Both the position numbers and the translations under genes were made by a program. Shown here one piece after another: positions 1 to 7,937 of a stretch of DNA of 64,000 nt (position 1 is its first letter; the number at the start of each line of letters is the position of its first letter). The DNA lies in assembly GCF_001027925.1 (NCBI RefSeq), contig NZ_LECT01000043.1, forward strand, positions 1-64,000, in the 5' to 3' direction. Source of the stretch: Rhodopirellula islandica (GTDB lineage Bacteria > Planctomycetota > Planctomycetia > Pirellulales > Pirellulaceae). Under the pieces are notes generated by a model. That model saw nothing but the letters and a program-made list of their open reading frames with translations. It was not told where the DNA came from and searched no databases.

Positions 1-569
1 TGGAACAAGAAGTTCTTTGGCGTACTCTGCCATGACAAGGCATTGCCATGCTCATCCAGTTTCACTCCGCCGCCAGGAACGACATAGTGAACGTGCGGAT
101 GATAGACGGCCGGATCGCGACCCCAAGTATGAAGCACACCGAAGAACCCAAGTTGGCACCCTTTCAGGCTCTTGGTTGCCGATCCCACATCGCGAATGCT
201 CTGGCTGCTGGCATCGAACAAGCATCGGTAGCCGTCACGTTGGTGAACGCGCAGCACCAAGCCGATCTCCCGGGGCACCGTGAAAGTGACCAAGAAGTGA
301 TGAACCGGCATCAGCTTGGCAGACTGCGTTTCGATCCAAGCCTGCGTCTTCTCGTGACCGCAGTTCGGGCAGTGCCGATTGCCACACGAACGTCCGACCC
401 AGTGATCGCTTCCGCAACCGCCGCACTGGTAGTGAACACCACCCAGTGCACCAGTGCGACAACGAGTGATCGCGCCAAGAACTTTGTCTTCGGCGACCGA
501 GATCGAATCGGCGTGTTGCTGCAGGTATGCCGGTGCGAATTGGCGAAGAGCCTCCGCAACCGTGGGCAT
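1..569 (-). CDS. IS91-family HUH transposase, 3' end beyond window
   Basis: Reading leftward from ATG 567-569, the frame stays open to the window edge, so only about 189 N-terminal residues are visible. They contain a Cys/His-rich zinc-binding region (CRTG, QCGGC, CGNRHCPNC) and then HPHVHYVVPGGG, the HUH metal-binding motif of rolling-circle transposases of the IS91/IS801 type. The catalytic tyrosine would lie further left and is not seen. The gene starts 14 bp after the stop of the tyrosine recombinase, so the two probably form one transcript. From memory, some IS91 relatives carry an upstream tyrosine recombinase gene, so this may be one element. Confidence 0.88.
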   Translation of the reverse strand, partial: MPTVAEALRQFAPAYLQQHADSISVAEDKVLGAITRCRTGALGGVHYQCGGCGSDHWVGRSCGNRHCPNCGHEKTQAWIETQSAKLMPVHHFLVTFTVPREIGLVLRVHQRDGYRCLFDASSQSIRDVGSATKSLKGCQLGFFGVLHTWGRDPAVYHPHVHYVVPGGGVKLDEHGNALSWQSTPKNFLF

Positions 570-583
570 TTGCGAGAGCGGGT

Positions 584-1528
584 TTACTCGCCGCTGCCAG
601 GTAGACTACCGAACAGCCTTTCGATTTCTTCGCGAGCGTTGGCTTCGGCCGTATCAGTCAGATGCAGATAGACCAAGGTGGTCTGCAGCGACGAATGCCC
701 CAAGTACTTTTGAATCACCTTCAGCCCCACGCCCGCTTCGAGCAAGTGCGTCGCATAGGAATGACGCAGCGTATGAATGCTGACCTTCTTGCCAAAGCGG
801 AGGTTTTTCGTGATCTGCTTCATTGCTCCTTGAACGGCCGTTTCGCTCATCGGAGTCGTCGCTTGGCTGATGCCGTCTTTGGCGAGGTCATGCTTTCGTC
901 CATCTGCCGGAAACAGAAAGCTTGGATGTCGATGACTGGCCCAGTAGTTTCGCAGAAGTCGAACGGTCGTCGTCGGCAGCGGCACGTACCGGTCCTTGGC
1001 TCCCTTGCCACGATGGACATGGACCCAGCCTCGCTGGGCGTCGATGTCACTGACCTGCAGATGCAACGCTTCATTGAGTCGGAGTCCCAGCGAATAGACA
1101 GTCCAGAAATAGACGAACATTCGCTGCGTGGTCGCTGAGCCGATCAATTCATGAACCTGCTCGATCGTCAGCACCTCCGGCAAGGTGGTGATGTTCTGGA
1201 GCTTGAGCATCTTGATGATTTCCCAGTCACGCTTGCAGGTGTGCGTGAAGAAGAACTTGATGCCCGAGAATGCCACGCGGAGTGATCCATAAGCAAAGTT
1301 GCGATCGTTTTTCAGGTGCAAGAAGAACTGCCGCACATGCTGCTCGTTCACCTGGTCGGGACTGCAACCGGCGAAATCAGAGAACTGCCTGACCGCTCGG
1401 ATGTAGCCATCGTGAGTTCGCTTGGCCTTGCCGGTCAGGTGCAAGTCTTCGGAGAGTCTCAGACGAAGATCTTCGGGGAAGTGGGCTCCAGGTGCATTTT
1501 GCGGACATTTTGAGCTAGAATTGGACAT
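584..1528 (-). CDS. XerC/D-like tyrosine site-specific recombinase
   Basis: A 314-residue phage-integrase-family protein. Residues about 15-105 form a SAM-like N-terminal domain. The catalytic domain shows R150 (GLRLNEA), K175 in RGKGAKDR, H252 and R255 (IHTLRHSY), H278 (LGHSS) and Y287. I start it at ATG 1526-1528 rather than at the longer ORF start (1630) because AAAGGA lies about 7 bp upstream and alignment-like sequence begins near there. It is divergent from the cassette array, the position an intI gene would hold, but I see no IntI-type insertion between the catalytic patches. It is followed by the IS91-type transposase. Whether it acts on the array is unknown. Confidence 0.9.
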   Translation of the reverse strand: MSNSSSKCPQNAPGAHFPEDLRLRLSEDLHLTGKAKRTHDGYIRAVRQFSDFAGCSPDQVNEQHVRQFFLHLKNDRNFAYGSLRVAFSGIKFFFTHTCKRDWEIIKMLKLQNITTLPEVLTIEQVHELIGSATTQRMFVYFWTVYSLGLRLNEALHLQVSDIDAQRGWVHVHRGKGAKDRYVPLPTTTVRLLRNYWASHRHPSFLFPADGRKHDLAKDGISQATTPMSETAVQGAMKQITKNLRFGKKVSIHTLRHSYATHLLEAGVGLKVIQKYLGHSSLQTTLVYLHLTDTAEANAREEIERLFGSLPGSGE

Positions 1529-1536
1529 ATTGTGTT

Positions 1537-1590
1537 CCTTTTCAGGAGGAGTTGCTGAGCTGTTCCCAGCGAACAGCTCCTCCTGAAAGG
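1537..1590. repeat. Nested palindrome upstream of the recombinase gene
   Basis: An outer inverted repeat (CCTTTTCAGGAGGAG against CTCCTCCTGAAAGG) encloses an inner one (GAGCTGTTC, 5-bp loop, GAACAGCTC). It covers the recombinase ribosome-binding site, so it could control translation. It could also be an element end or a recombinase binding site. The structure is directly visible; the role is inference. Confidence 0.7.
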
Positions 1591-1639
1591 TTGCTTCCAA
1601 CAATCCGTCACGCGCCCGTTCCACCACCAAACCGAAACC

Positions 1640-1653
1640 GCCGCGCTAGCGGC
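1640..1653. repeat. Short hairpin GCCGC-GCTA-GCGGC near element edge
   Basis: Five-base-pair stem with a 4-nt loop, 7 bp before the AAC of attC-like site A. Hairpins close to the tip are a known trait of IS91-family ends, so this may mark the right boundary of the recombinase/transposase element. Weak evidence on its own. Confidence 0.35.
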
Positions 1654-1660
1654 TTACTTG

Positions 1661-1743
1661 AACAATGTGATGCACGCGAAGCCGGTCTTGCGCGTCTTTT
1701 GAAATGGATGATCACCCGTCCCGGCTCGGTGATCACGGACGTT
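1661..1743 (+). repeat. attC-like site A
   Basis: First palindrome of the array. The left arm from AAC 1661 (GTGATGCACGCGAAGCCGG) pairs with the right arm (CCGGCTCGGTGATCACGG) ending in GTT 1741-1743, with unpaired bases on one arm as in attC. The spacer contains TTTTGAAATGGA. The unit to which its left half belongs is not recognisable in the window. Confidence 0.8.
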
Positions 1744-1754
1744 CCCCGACAAAA

Positions 1755-2291
1755 ATGCCTAAAGTGCGTCCGCAAAAATTGAATTCACTGTGTCTCTGTT
1801 CCTTTGCGCTGTTTTGGCTTTGCGGAACCGGTTGCAATGAGCCTGCTGGTGTTTCAAACCTCGGGAATTCCGCAGCAATTACCGTCGTTCCAACCGTAGA
1901 TGCTGATTCCACCAACGATGATTCGCCTGAAGAGCTCTTGTCGAACGAACAGCAATGGCTAATCGAGATCATCGAGGCCAATAAAGACTACCCACCAGAA
2001 CTCTTGAAGACATGCACCGCCGAGGTAGAAATACTCGTATACAACGATAAATCTGACGAACTTGTTCTCGAAGCGTGGAAGCGAAAGTGGCTACAAGCTT
2101 GTTCGAAATTCGAAATTTCCGGCGGGTGCGGATGCTGTGTGGAACAATACACCGTAACCGGTCCGATCGCCGCAGTCGAAGAATTTCCAACTTCATTGCA
2201 ACGACGCTTTCGGTATCCCCGATACCTCACCGACGTCGACGAGGGCGGGGAACAATCGGATGCACACGAGTCGCCGAGTCGTGGTTCTTGA
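1755..2291 (+). CDS. Cassette 1: predicted lipoprotein, unknown function
   Basis: A 178-residue protein with a basic N-terminus, a hydrophobic stretch and a cysteine at a lipobox-like site (FWLCGTGC), so probably membrane-anchored on the outside. The mature part is acidic and has a cysteine cluster (SGGCGCCVEQ, about residues 126-135). ATG 1755 is used because the longer in-frame ORF starts inside attC-like site A. The last 14 codons read into the left arm of site B. No family recognised. Confidence 0.65.
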   Translation: MPKVRPQKLNSLCLCSFALFWLCGTGCNEPAGVSNLGNSAAITVVPTVDADSTNDDSPEELLSNEQQWLIEIIEANKDYPPELLKTCTAEVEILVYNDKSDELVLEAWKRKWLQACSKFEISGGCGCCVEQYTVTGPIAAVEEFPTSLQRRFRYPRYLTDVDEGGEQSDAHESPSRGS

Positions 2292-2332
2292 AGTGGAGAA
2301 TCTCACGCGGCGACCGCGTGATCCGTACCGTT
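2251..2332 (+). repeat. attC-like site B
   Basis: Arms GATGCACACGAGTCGCCG and CGGCGACCGCGTGATCCG pair between AAC 2251-2253 and GTT 2330-2332. The preceding CGGGG-AAC is the reverse complement of GTTCCCCG that starts cassette 1 at site A. Confidence 0.85.
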
Positions 2333-2350
2333 CGTCGACGCAAGCCTTCC

Positions 2351-2776
2351 ATGACCGCAGTAATGCCAACAATTGAATTCGTTGACGCCACGCGAATCGC
2401 CCATCGCCGATACGCGGTGTTCGCTCTTTATGGACTGTCTGCATTCTGGGGCGTGGCACAGCTTGTCTTTCCCGATCATTCGCTGCTTTACATCGCAAGT
2501 GCAATTGCTTTCGCAACGTCTGCAACACTTTGGTTCACGATCGACCGCCGAATACTCTCGAAGACGCGACTTCCGATCCTGCAGTTGCTCTTCTTTTTCA
2601 CATGGCCTGTCGCATCATTGATTCACTTGCTGTCATCGCGTGGCATCCGTGGCATCGGGCATTGGCTGCTTCATGCCGTAGGCTTGTTCGCGACGATGTG
2701 CTTGACGTTTTTCCCGGCGATGTTCTTGCTATACTGGTTGGGTGTTCTTGAGGTGGACGGCATGACGGAACCATGA
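2351..2776 (+). CDS. Cassette 2: small integral membrane protein
   Basis: A 141-residue hydrophobic protein with about four predicted membrane segments (around residues 22-42, 44-62, 75-92, 105-130). ATG 2351 is 19 bp after site B, and the upstream part of the long ORF lies in cassette 1 and site B. The stop is 8 bp before AAC of site C. No known family recognised. Confidence 0.6.
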   Translation: MTAVMPTIEFVDATRIAHRRYAVFALYGLSAFWGVAQLVFPDHSLLYIASAIAFATSATLWFTIDRRILSKTRLPILQLLFFFTWPVASLIHLLSSRGIRGIGHWLLHAVGLFATMCLTFFPAMFLLYWLGVLEVDGMTEP

Positions 2777-2784
2777 ACGCGACG

Positions 2785-2868
2785 AACCATGGGATGCAAC
2801 GGAGTGGCGGTGGTGCGTTTTTTGGTGAGATCAATGTCGACTCCCGCCACCCGCTGATCCCGACCGTT
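2785..2868 (+). repeat. attC-like site C
   Basis: Arms GGGATGCAACGGAGTGGCGG and CCGCCACCCGCTGATCCC pair between AAC 2785-2787 and GTT 2866-2868. CGACG-AAC complements the start of cassette 2 (GTTCGTCG). Confidence 0.85.
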
Positions 2869-2885
2869 CGCCTTCAAGAAACACG

Positions 2886-3644
2886 ATGGCTGTTCCTGAA
2901 CATATCCATGAATTTCCGCCAGCCCGCACTTTTCGGGAGGACGACCCGACCACGCTCTATTGGATTCGCGGGAACACGATTCTGTATCGCCACTATCCGC
3001 TGAACGGAGCCGACGTTGATTCGTTTTCCTTTTATCTGGGAAGTTTCGCTAAGGATCGCAAGCACTGCTATTGCACAAGCACTCGGCTAACTGGCGGTAT
3101 CGGTGCCGTGTTCCGTGCCCTGAATTTCACCTATGCGACCGACGGAACCTCGGTCTGGACTATGGGGGGAAAGATCAAGGACGCGGATGCCGCGTCGTTT
3201 GTCGTCTGTGATGACGGCGTGCACTACCTCGGTAGCGGATCGCCAGTCCCTTACGGATTCGGCAAAGATAAAAACCATGTCTATTACTACGATTTCGACG
3301 GCAAGCCGAACCGCGTACGCAAGGCGTCGACATCATCGTTTGTTTCATTCAACGACGGGCACTATGGCAAAGACGATTGCTTTGTGTTCTGTGGCACGGC
3401 AACGCTTCCCAAGGCCAAGGTCGAGCACTGGCACAAGATTGGCGGCTACTACAGCAAGGACGATTCTCGCGTCTATTATTTCAATCGCCTAATTCGCGAT
3501 GCAGACTACGACACTTTTGAGCTCGTCGATACCGGTGGTTCCCTGCAAATGGCCAAGGACAAGCATCGGTTCTACGACACGGATCGAGTTGTTACCGAAG
3601 CCGAATTCTTTGACCGGATCGAAAAATACGGCCGAAAAAACTGA
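2886..3644 (+). CDS. Cassette 3: DKNYY-domain protein
   Basis: A 252-residue soluble protein with repeated short units of the type GKDKNHVYYYDF, AKDRKHCYC, SKDDSRVYYF and AKDKHRFYDT, spaced by about 25-40 residues. This is the pattern of DKNYY-family proteins, in which Lys-Asp plus Tyr-Tyr repeats probably build a beta-structure. Function of the family is not established. ATG 2886 lies 17 bp after site C. No signal peptide is evident. Confidence 0.75.
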   Translation: MAVPEHIHEFPPARTFREDDPTTLYWIRGNTILYRHYPLNGADVDSFSFYLGSFAKDRKHCYCTSTRLTGGIGAVFRALNFTYATDGTSVWTMGGKIKDADAASFVVCDDGVHYLGSGSPVPYGFGKDKNHVYYYDFDGKPNRVRKASTSSFVSFNDGHYGKDDCFVFCGTATLPKAKVEHWHKIGGYYSKDDSRVYYFNRLIRDADYDTFELVDTGGSLQMAKDKHRFYDTDRVVTEAEFFDRIEKYGRKN

Positions 3645-3648
3645 GGCG

Positions 3649-3730
3649 AACCAAGGGATGCACGTGAGTCGCCGAGTTGAATTTTTTGAAGTGGTTGATC
3701 GTTCGCGGCGACCACGTGATCCCAAACGTT
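3649..3730 (+). repeat. attC-like site D
   Basis: Nearly perfect arms: GGGATGCACGTGAGTCGCCG against CGGCGACCACGTGATCCC, between AAC 3649-3651 and GTT 3728-3730, with one extrahelical base. AGGCG-AAC complements the start of cassette 3 (GTTCGCCT). Spacer TTTTTTGAAGTGG. Confidence 0.87.
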
Positions 3731-3749
3731 ATCCGAATGAGATCCCTGC

Positions 3750-4034
3750 ATGCCACAAGAACCTGATCCTGACGTGATTCGTCCTGACGACGACCCTGTG
3801 CGCTGGGACATGCTCATGGCCCAAATCACCGAGGCCCACATGCACCTCGGTCAACTCATCACTGAAATCGAAGACAACTCTGCGATCGACGAAATTGATA
3901 CGATGATCCAGCTCGGTCATATCTACGCACACCTGAACCGCTTCTGGCACGGCCGAAACGTCGCCAGTGGCGATATTGATGCACTGTATACTGACGAAAA
4001 CTCCGACTTTCCAAACGACGTTACCCTCTCCTGA
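3750..4034 (+). CDS. Cassette 4: small acidic hypothetical protein
   Basis: A 94-residue, strongly acidic, mostly helical soluble protein (central part QITEAHMHLGQLITEIED). No signal peptide, no cysteine and no recognised motif. ATG is 20 bp after site D. Unknown function. Confidence 0.55.
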   Translation: MPQEPDPDVIRPDDDPVRWDMLMAQITEAHMHLGQLITEIEDNSAIDEIDTMIQLGHIYAHLNRFWHGRNVASGDIDALYTDENSDFPNDVTLS

Positions 4035-4081
4035 GCTCGGCCCGATTCACAATCTGTATGCTTGCACTCCATACGGCGGAT

Positions 4082-4166
4082 AACCATGGCGTGCACACGG
4101 AGCGGGGCTTGCGGCCGGATTTGAAATGGACAACTTTACTCTCCCCGCCCGGTGACGCCGGTCGTT
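4082..4166 (+). repeat. attC-like site E
   Basis: Arms TGGCGTGCACACGGAGCGGGG and CCCCGCCCGGTGACGCCGG pair between AAC 4082-4084 and GTT 4164-4166. CGGAT-AAC complements the start of cassette 4 (GTTATCCG). Confidence 0.85.
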
Positions 4167-4198
4167 ACCCGATAAAGTCTATTTGCATCGAACGCAAC

Positions 4199-4711
4199 AT
4201 GAAAACCCTCGACCTTTTGCGTGACCAGTGCCAGATCCAAGAGTACGTCTGGAATCGGCTGGACAACTATGAACCGGATTGGGATTGGGCGTTGGGTGAT
4301 GCGGACCGAAAAGTGTCCCTAATTGCGACTGGCTTCTCTTTTGAGCAAAACGGATGGTTTTCTATGGTTCTCGACCGCCGGCCGCGCGCTCAGTCGGATG
4401 GTCAATGGCAATCATTGATTGGCCACAACTATCTGCCGATGCCGCACTGGAATCTTGATGACGACTACGAACTCGATGTGAAGCACTACGATCCAAAATG
4501 GAAACCACCCAAGAATGGCTTTGATGATGAGTCCGCAGCCGAACTATTTGGCAATACAATTCGTGATGCGCTCGTTCACATTCGGGATCAAAACGGATTT
4601 GCATTCAACTTTTTAGCTCGTAACTGCGCTTTCTTTGTGGAGGAACACGAAGGCCGTTTCGGTTGGCCGGAATACAAGGAAACGCGTACTGCCGGTCGGT
4701 GCAGACCATAG
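4199..4711 (+). CDS. Cassette 5: hypothetical protein
   Basis: A 170-residue soluble protein, rich in Asp, Trp and Tyr, with no recognised family. ATG 4199 is preferred because the upstream part of the ORF overlaps site E. The segment NFLARNCAFFVEEH (about residues 141-154) is the most distinctive stretch. It ends 11 bp before AAC of site F. Confidence 0.55.
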   Translation: MKTLDLLRDQCQIQEYVWNRLDNYEPDWDWALGDADRKVSLIATGFSFEQNGWFSMVLDRRPRAQSDGQWQSLIGHNYLPMPHWNLDDDYELDVKHYDPKWKPPKNGFDDESAAELFGNTIRDALVHIRDQNGFAFNFLARNCAFFVEEHEGRFGWPEYKETRTAGRCRP

Positions 4712-4722
4712 CGGCGACGGGT

Positions 4723-4804
4723 AACCAATGCGTGAACCGGAGCACGCGAGCTCGCCTTTTGGCAATGGAAAATCTTTCGCGCGTGCCCGGTTACGCGTAC
4801 CGTT
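4723..4804 (+). repeat. attC-like site F
   Basis: Arms ATGCGTGAACCGGAGCACGCG and CGCGTGCCCGGTTACGCGT pair between AAC 4723-4725 and GTT 4802-4804. CGGGT-AAC complements the start of cassette 5 (GTTACCCG), even though this core differs from its neighbours. Confidence 0.86.
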
Positions 4805-4838
4805 ATCCGACTGAAAACCGCACGCCGGAACCGCCACG

Positions 4839-5291
4839 TTGATTCGCAACACTCACCATGATCTGCTCCTCATCGGCGACGCGATCAATGCCCGTGACTT
4901 GCGACAACTCTACGACCGCAACATCTCCGCCGTGGTTGACCTTGCCGCCAACGAATCCCCCGCACAACTTGGCCGCGACATCATCTACTGCCGATTCCCA
5001 CTCCACGACGACGGATCGAACTCGCCGCAACTGATTCGCACCGCAATCACCGCCCTGTATTCACTTTTGACTGACGGCTTCCCCACGCTTGTCGCTTGTT
5101 CCGCTGGCATGAGTCGTTCGCCCGTCATCGCCTCCGCTGCTTTGTCGCTAATTTGTGACTGTTCGCTCGACGATTCACTTTCCGAAATAGTCCGTGACTC
5201 ACCGCACGACATCTCTCCTGCGCTGCTGTCGTCGGTCGCGTCGATTCACACTACGATGATTCAATCCAACGTATCCCAAAACGGCGGATAA
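4839..5291 (+). CDS. Cassette 6: dual-specificity-phosphatase-like protein
   Basis: A 150-residue protein with a PTP/DSP signature ACSAGMSRSPV (about residues 88-98), the CX5R phosphate-binding loop with Ser after Arg. An aspartate-containing loop LHDDGSNS (about residues 55-62) may supply the general acid. The usual His before the catalytic Cys is Ala here. The start appears to be TTG 4839, as no in-frame ATG precedes the conserved region. The TAA stop overlaps AAC of site G. Substrate unknown. Confidence 0.72.
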   Translation: MIRNTHHDLLLIGDAINARDLRQLYDRNISAVVDLAANESPAQLGRDIIYCRFPLHDDGSNSPQLIRTAITALYSLLTDGFPTLVACSAGMSRSPVIASAALSLICDCSLDDSLSEIVRDSPHDISPALLSSVASIHTTMIQSNVSQNGG

Positions 5292-5371
5292 CCATCACAT
5301 GCACCGAAGTCGGGCTTGCGGCCTTTTCCAAATGGAACATCGACCGTCCCGACTCGGTGATGTGTTCCGTT
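5290..5371 (+). repeat. attC-like site G
   Basis: Arms CACATGCACCGAAGTCGGG and CCCGACTCGGTGATGTG pair between AAC 5290-5292 and GTT 5369-5371. CGGAT-AAC complements the start of cassette 6. The site supplies the TAA stop of cassette 6. Confidence 0.85.
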
Positions 5372-5411
5372 ATCCGGCTGAATCATCGCTGAAGCAAGTG
5401 CTTAACTTCCA

Positions 5412-5825
5412 ATGGACCTGAGCGACAAACTCGCCCAAAGACGCGAGGCAAAGAAAAGCTATGGCGGTAAACCGCGATTCCGGAAAGCCGCAGTGTTGCA
5501 ACAGATTCTTGCGACTTCGTTCGGCATCCCGATCCTTATTTCGATGTGCATGTCCTACTTGATTCCGATCCTTGAGCCAGTCATCGGGCGTGTTGGCATT
5601 TTGGGGTTGCTCGGATCACTCATGGTTTGCATGATTGGCGGCGTCCTCTTTGTCTGTGCCATGACCTTGACCGGCCCGGTTTACAAGAATCAAATCGACG
5701 TAACAACGAAAGACCTTGAAACTTGGGGCTTTGCTGACCGAGGCGCTGCTTTGGTGATCTCGGGACTCGCTATCGCCGGCTTAATGTGGGTTGCGTTACG
5801 TCTTGTCGGCGGTATTTCACACTGA
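5412..5825 (+). CDS. Cassette 7: small membrane protein
   Basis: A 137-residue protein with a basic 28-residue N-terminus followed by about three hydrophobic segments (around 29-52, 60-88 and 110-130). No recognised family. ATG 5412 lies 40 bp after site G. The stop is 6 bp before AAC of the intron-split site H. Confidence 0.6.
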   Translation: MDLSDKLAQRREAKKSYGGKPRFRKAAVLQQILATSFGIPILISMCMSYLIPILEPVIGRVGILGLLGSLMVCMIGGVLFVCAMTLTGPVYKNQIDVTTKDLETWGFADRGAALVISGLAIAGLMWVALRLVGGISH

Positions 5826-5831
5826 GCGGAT

Positions 5832-5846
5832 AACCATAGCATGCAC
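5832..5846 (+). repeat. attC-like site H, left half (split by intron)
   Basis: AAC CATAGCATGCAC, the left arm of a site whose remainder (GAAGGACCGG to GTT 8001-8003) lies beyond the group II intron. CGGAT-AAC complements the start of cassette 7 (GTTATCCG). Confidence 0.75.
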
Positions 5847-6290
5847 GTGCGGACTGGCAAGGTCTGATTGACTAGCGGGTGGGAATCCCGCCTGGGTAAG
5901 CGTTAGCCGCGCGCCCAGTATCGAGTGTTGCAGGCTTCGTATAGGCACCATGAGCTGAAGTCGAAGTTTGAAGCGTACACAGAGAGGTAGTGAGGATGAA
6001 GCGCTCGTAGGTGGCCCTGCGACGTTGAATGGATTTTAGCCCCGAAATTTGGTAACTGTTGGCCCGTCAACAATGAGCTCAGGGCCCAAGGTTTGTGCAT
6101 CCCTGAAGGCAACATCGCTTGCAGCGTCACTTGGCGAGCAGCAAGCGGAGACCCGGGGTCGGCGGCCCATTCGCATTACACATCAAGCCAATCAGGCAAC
6201 CAGTGAGACCCTGAAGTTCTTGACCAAACCCAAGCCTTCCAACTTGGCCGATCGAGTATGTCCTAGAAGTGGAATAAGCGACGAAGACAA

Positions 6291-7769
6291 ATGACATTCA
6301 GGGAGTCGGATGACCGAATAGTACCGCAGAAGCTTGAAGTCCAATCAGGTGGAATGAAGCCGGGTAATGCTGGCGAAGGGAAGGCGGTCAGGCCAACACG
6401 CGTCCAAGACGCCGAGTCGCCCACACTCAGGGGCGGGAGTACGGTTCTGGATCGTCTTGAACGCATCACCGAAAGAGCGAAGACGCATCCCGAAGAGGTT
6501 TTCAATAACCTCTTTTCGCTGCTCAATTACGAGTTGCTGTGGTATGCGTTTCGCCGACTGAAGCGAGGGAAAGTGCCGGGGGTCGATGGCGTGGCGGTGG
6601 AAGATTACGAGGAGGATCTGGAGGGCAACCTTCGTGGCCTGCTCGATCGACTTCATCGTGGCAGCTATCGCCCGAACCCAAGCTTGCGAAAGAACATCCC
6701 GAAAGGGAATGGGAAAACGCGACCTCTGGGGATCGCTTGCGTGGAAGACAAGCTCGTTCAGCGAGCGATGGTGATGGTCCTCGAGCGGATCTACGAAGTC
6801 GACTTCTACGACTTCTCGTATGGATTCCGTCCGCAGCGATCATGCCACCAAGCGTTGTCGGCACTCGGTCAAAGCATCGCGACCGAGAAAGTGAACTGGA
6901 TCAGTGACGCAGACATCGAAGGCTTCTTCGACAACGTGTGTCACGAGAGCCTCTTGGAGCTGTTGCAAGTTCGCATCAGCGACCCCAAGCTGCTCGCTCT
7001 GATCAAGCGTTTTCTCAAAGCAGGTGTGATGATCGAAGGCAAACTGGAAGCAACCGACGAGGGCGTTCCACAAGGTTCGAGCCTCTCTCCGCTGCTTGCG
7101 AATGTGTACCTGCATCACGTGTTGGACGTTTGGTTCGAACGTGAAATGAAGCCACGACTGCAAGGACAAGCGACTCTGATTCGGTATGCGGATGACTTCA
7201 TCTGCTGTTTTGAATTGGAATCGGATGCGCGGAGATACCAAGCGGTCCTGCCGAAACGACTTGCCCGGTATTCGCTGTCAGTCGCCCAGGAGAAGACGAA
7301 GTTGCTCCGATTCGGTCGTTTTGCCCAGCGTGATTCCAAACGCTGGGGCGAAGGGCCTCCGGGAACTTTTGACTTCCTGGGATTCACTCATTACTGCGGG
7401 CGCAGCCGCGCTGGAAAGTTCAAGCTGAAACGGAAGACGTCGGGGAAGAAGTATCGGCAGAAGGTTGTGGAACTGCGTCGCTGGTTCAAGAGTCAGTTGG
7501 ACGTTCCGATCGGCGAGATGTGGCAGACCCTTAACGCGAAGCTTCGCGGTCACTACCAGTACTACGGTATCAATGACAATTGGCCGATGCTGATGGCGTA
7601 CCGCAACAAGGCCCGCGTGTTGGTCAAGCGTCACCTCAGTCGTCGGAGCCAAAGCAGCTACGTGAACTGGACGCACCTGGCCCGTCTGTGCGAGCGACAT
7701 CCCTTGTCGAATCCGCGGCAGCTCACGGACCTGATCGCGATGTCTCGTGCGTCGGTGAGTGCTGTGTGA
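6291..7769 (+). CDS. ltrA: Group II intron reverse transcriptase/maturase
   Basis: A 492-residue intron-encoded protein. Visible RT blocks: IPKGNGKTRPLGIACVEDKL (about 136-155), YGFRPQRSCHQAL (177-189), DADIEGFFDNV (206-216), GVPQGSSLSPLLANVYL (258-274), YADD catalytic motif (299-302) and FLGFTHYCGR. The X/thumb (maturase) region follows with LRGHYQYYGI. No C-terminal HNH endonuclease is visible, so it would depend on target structure or replication for priming. An alternative start is M22. All catalytic residues checked are intact. Confidence 0.95.
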   Translation: MTFRESDDRIVPQKLEVQSGGMKPGNAGEGKAVRPTRVQDAESPTLRGGSTVLDRLERITERAKTHPEEVFNNLFSLLNYELLWYAFRRLKRGKVPGVDGVAVEDYEEDLEGNLRGLLDRLHRGSYRPNPSLRKNIPKGNGKTRPLGIACVEDKLVQRAMVMVLERIYEVDFYDFSYGFRPQRSCHQALSALGQSIATEKVNWISDADIEGFFDNVCHESLLELLQVRISDPKLLALIKRFLKAGVMIEGKLEATDEGVPQGSSLSPLLANVYLHHVLDVWFEREMKPRLQGQATLIRYADDFICCFELESDARRYQAVLPKRLARYSLSVAQEKTKLLRFGRFAQRDSKRWGEGPPGTFDFLGFTHYCGRSRAGKFKLKRKTSGKKYRQKVVELRRWFKSQLDVPIGEMWQTLNAKLRGHYQYYGINDNWPMLMAYRNKARVLVKRHLSRRSQSSYVNWTHLARLCERHPLSNPRQLTDLIAMSRASVSAV

Positions 7770-7783
7770 GAGGTGTTGGTTGG

Positions 7784-7816
7784 GAGCCGGATGCTAGAAA
7801 GTGGCACGTCCGGATC
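7784..7816 (+). other. Group II intron domain V-like hairpin
   Basis: The 33-nt hairpin GAGCCGGATGC...GCACGTCCGGATC lies 14 nt after the RT stop and matches the layout of domain V with the AGC triad. The usual G-U pair opposite the triad G is G-A here (GGATC instead of GGTTC), which may weaken splicing. Confidence 0.72.
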
Positions 7817-7937
7817 TGAGAGGGGCCGAGGGTCAATGCGGCATGGTTAGAATATTGTGACACCACCACAGGAAACCCGTGGCAAACAGGGAACACAAAC
7901 CCTAACCTAAACCAAAGAGACCTCGGTCTACTCGCCC

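Larger units (their letters stand above)
5847..7937 (+). mobile_element. Group II intron with reverse transcriptase, inserted in attC-like site H
   Basis: Starts GTGCGGACTGGCAAGG, fitting the GUGYG 5' end of group II introns, with the early hairpin GCGGGTGGGAATCCCGC. It holds a reverse transcriptase gene and a domain V-like hairpin at 7784-7816. Removing 5847 to about 7937 joins ATGCAC to GAAGGACCGG and restores an attC-like palindrome. The 3' boundary is uncertain by a few bases. It has the same orientation as the cassette ORFs, whereas group IIC-attC introns usually target the opposite strand. Confidence 0.82.

Noticed and set aside
584-1528. Calling the left recombinase an integron integrase (IntI)
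   Set aside because: It has the catalytic residues but no visible IntI-type insertion between patches II and III, and it is coupled to an IS91-type transposase. A profile search would be needed.
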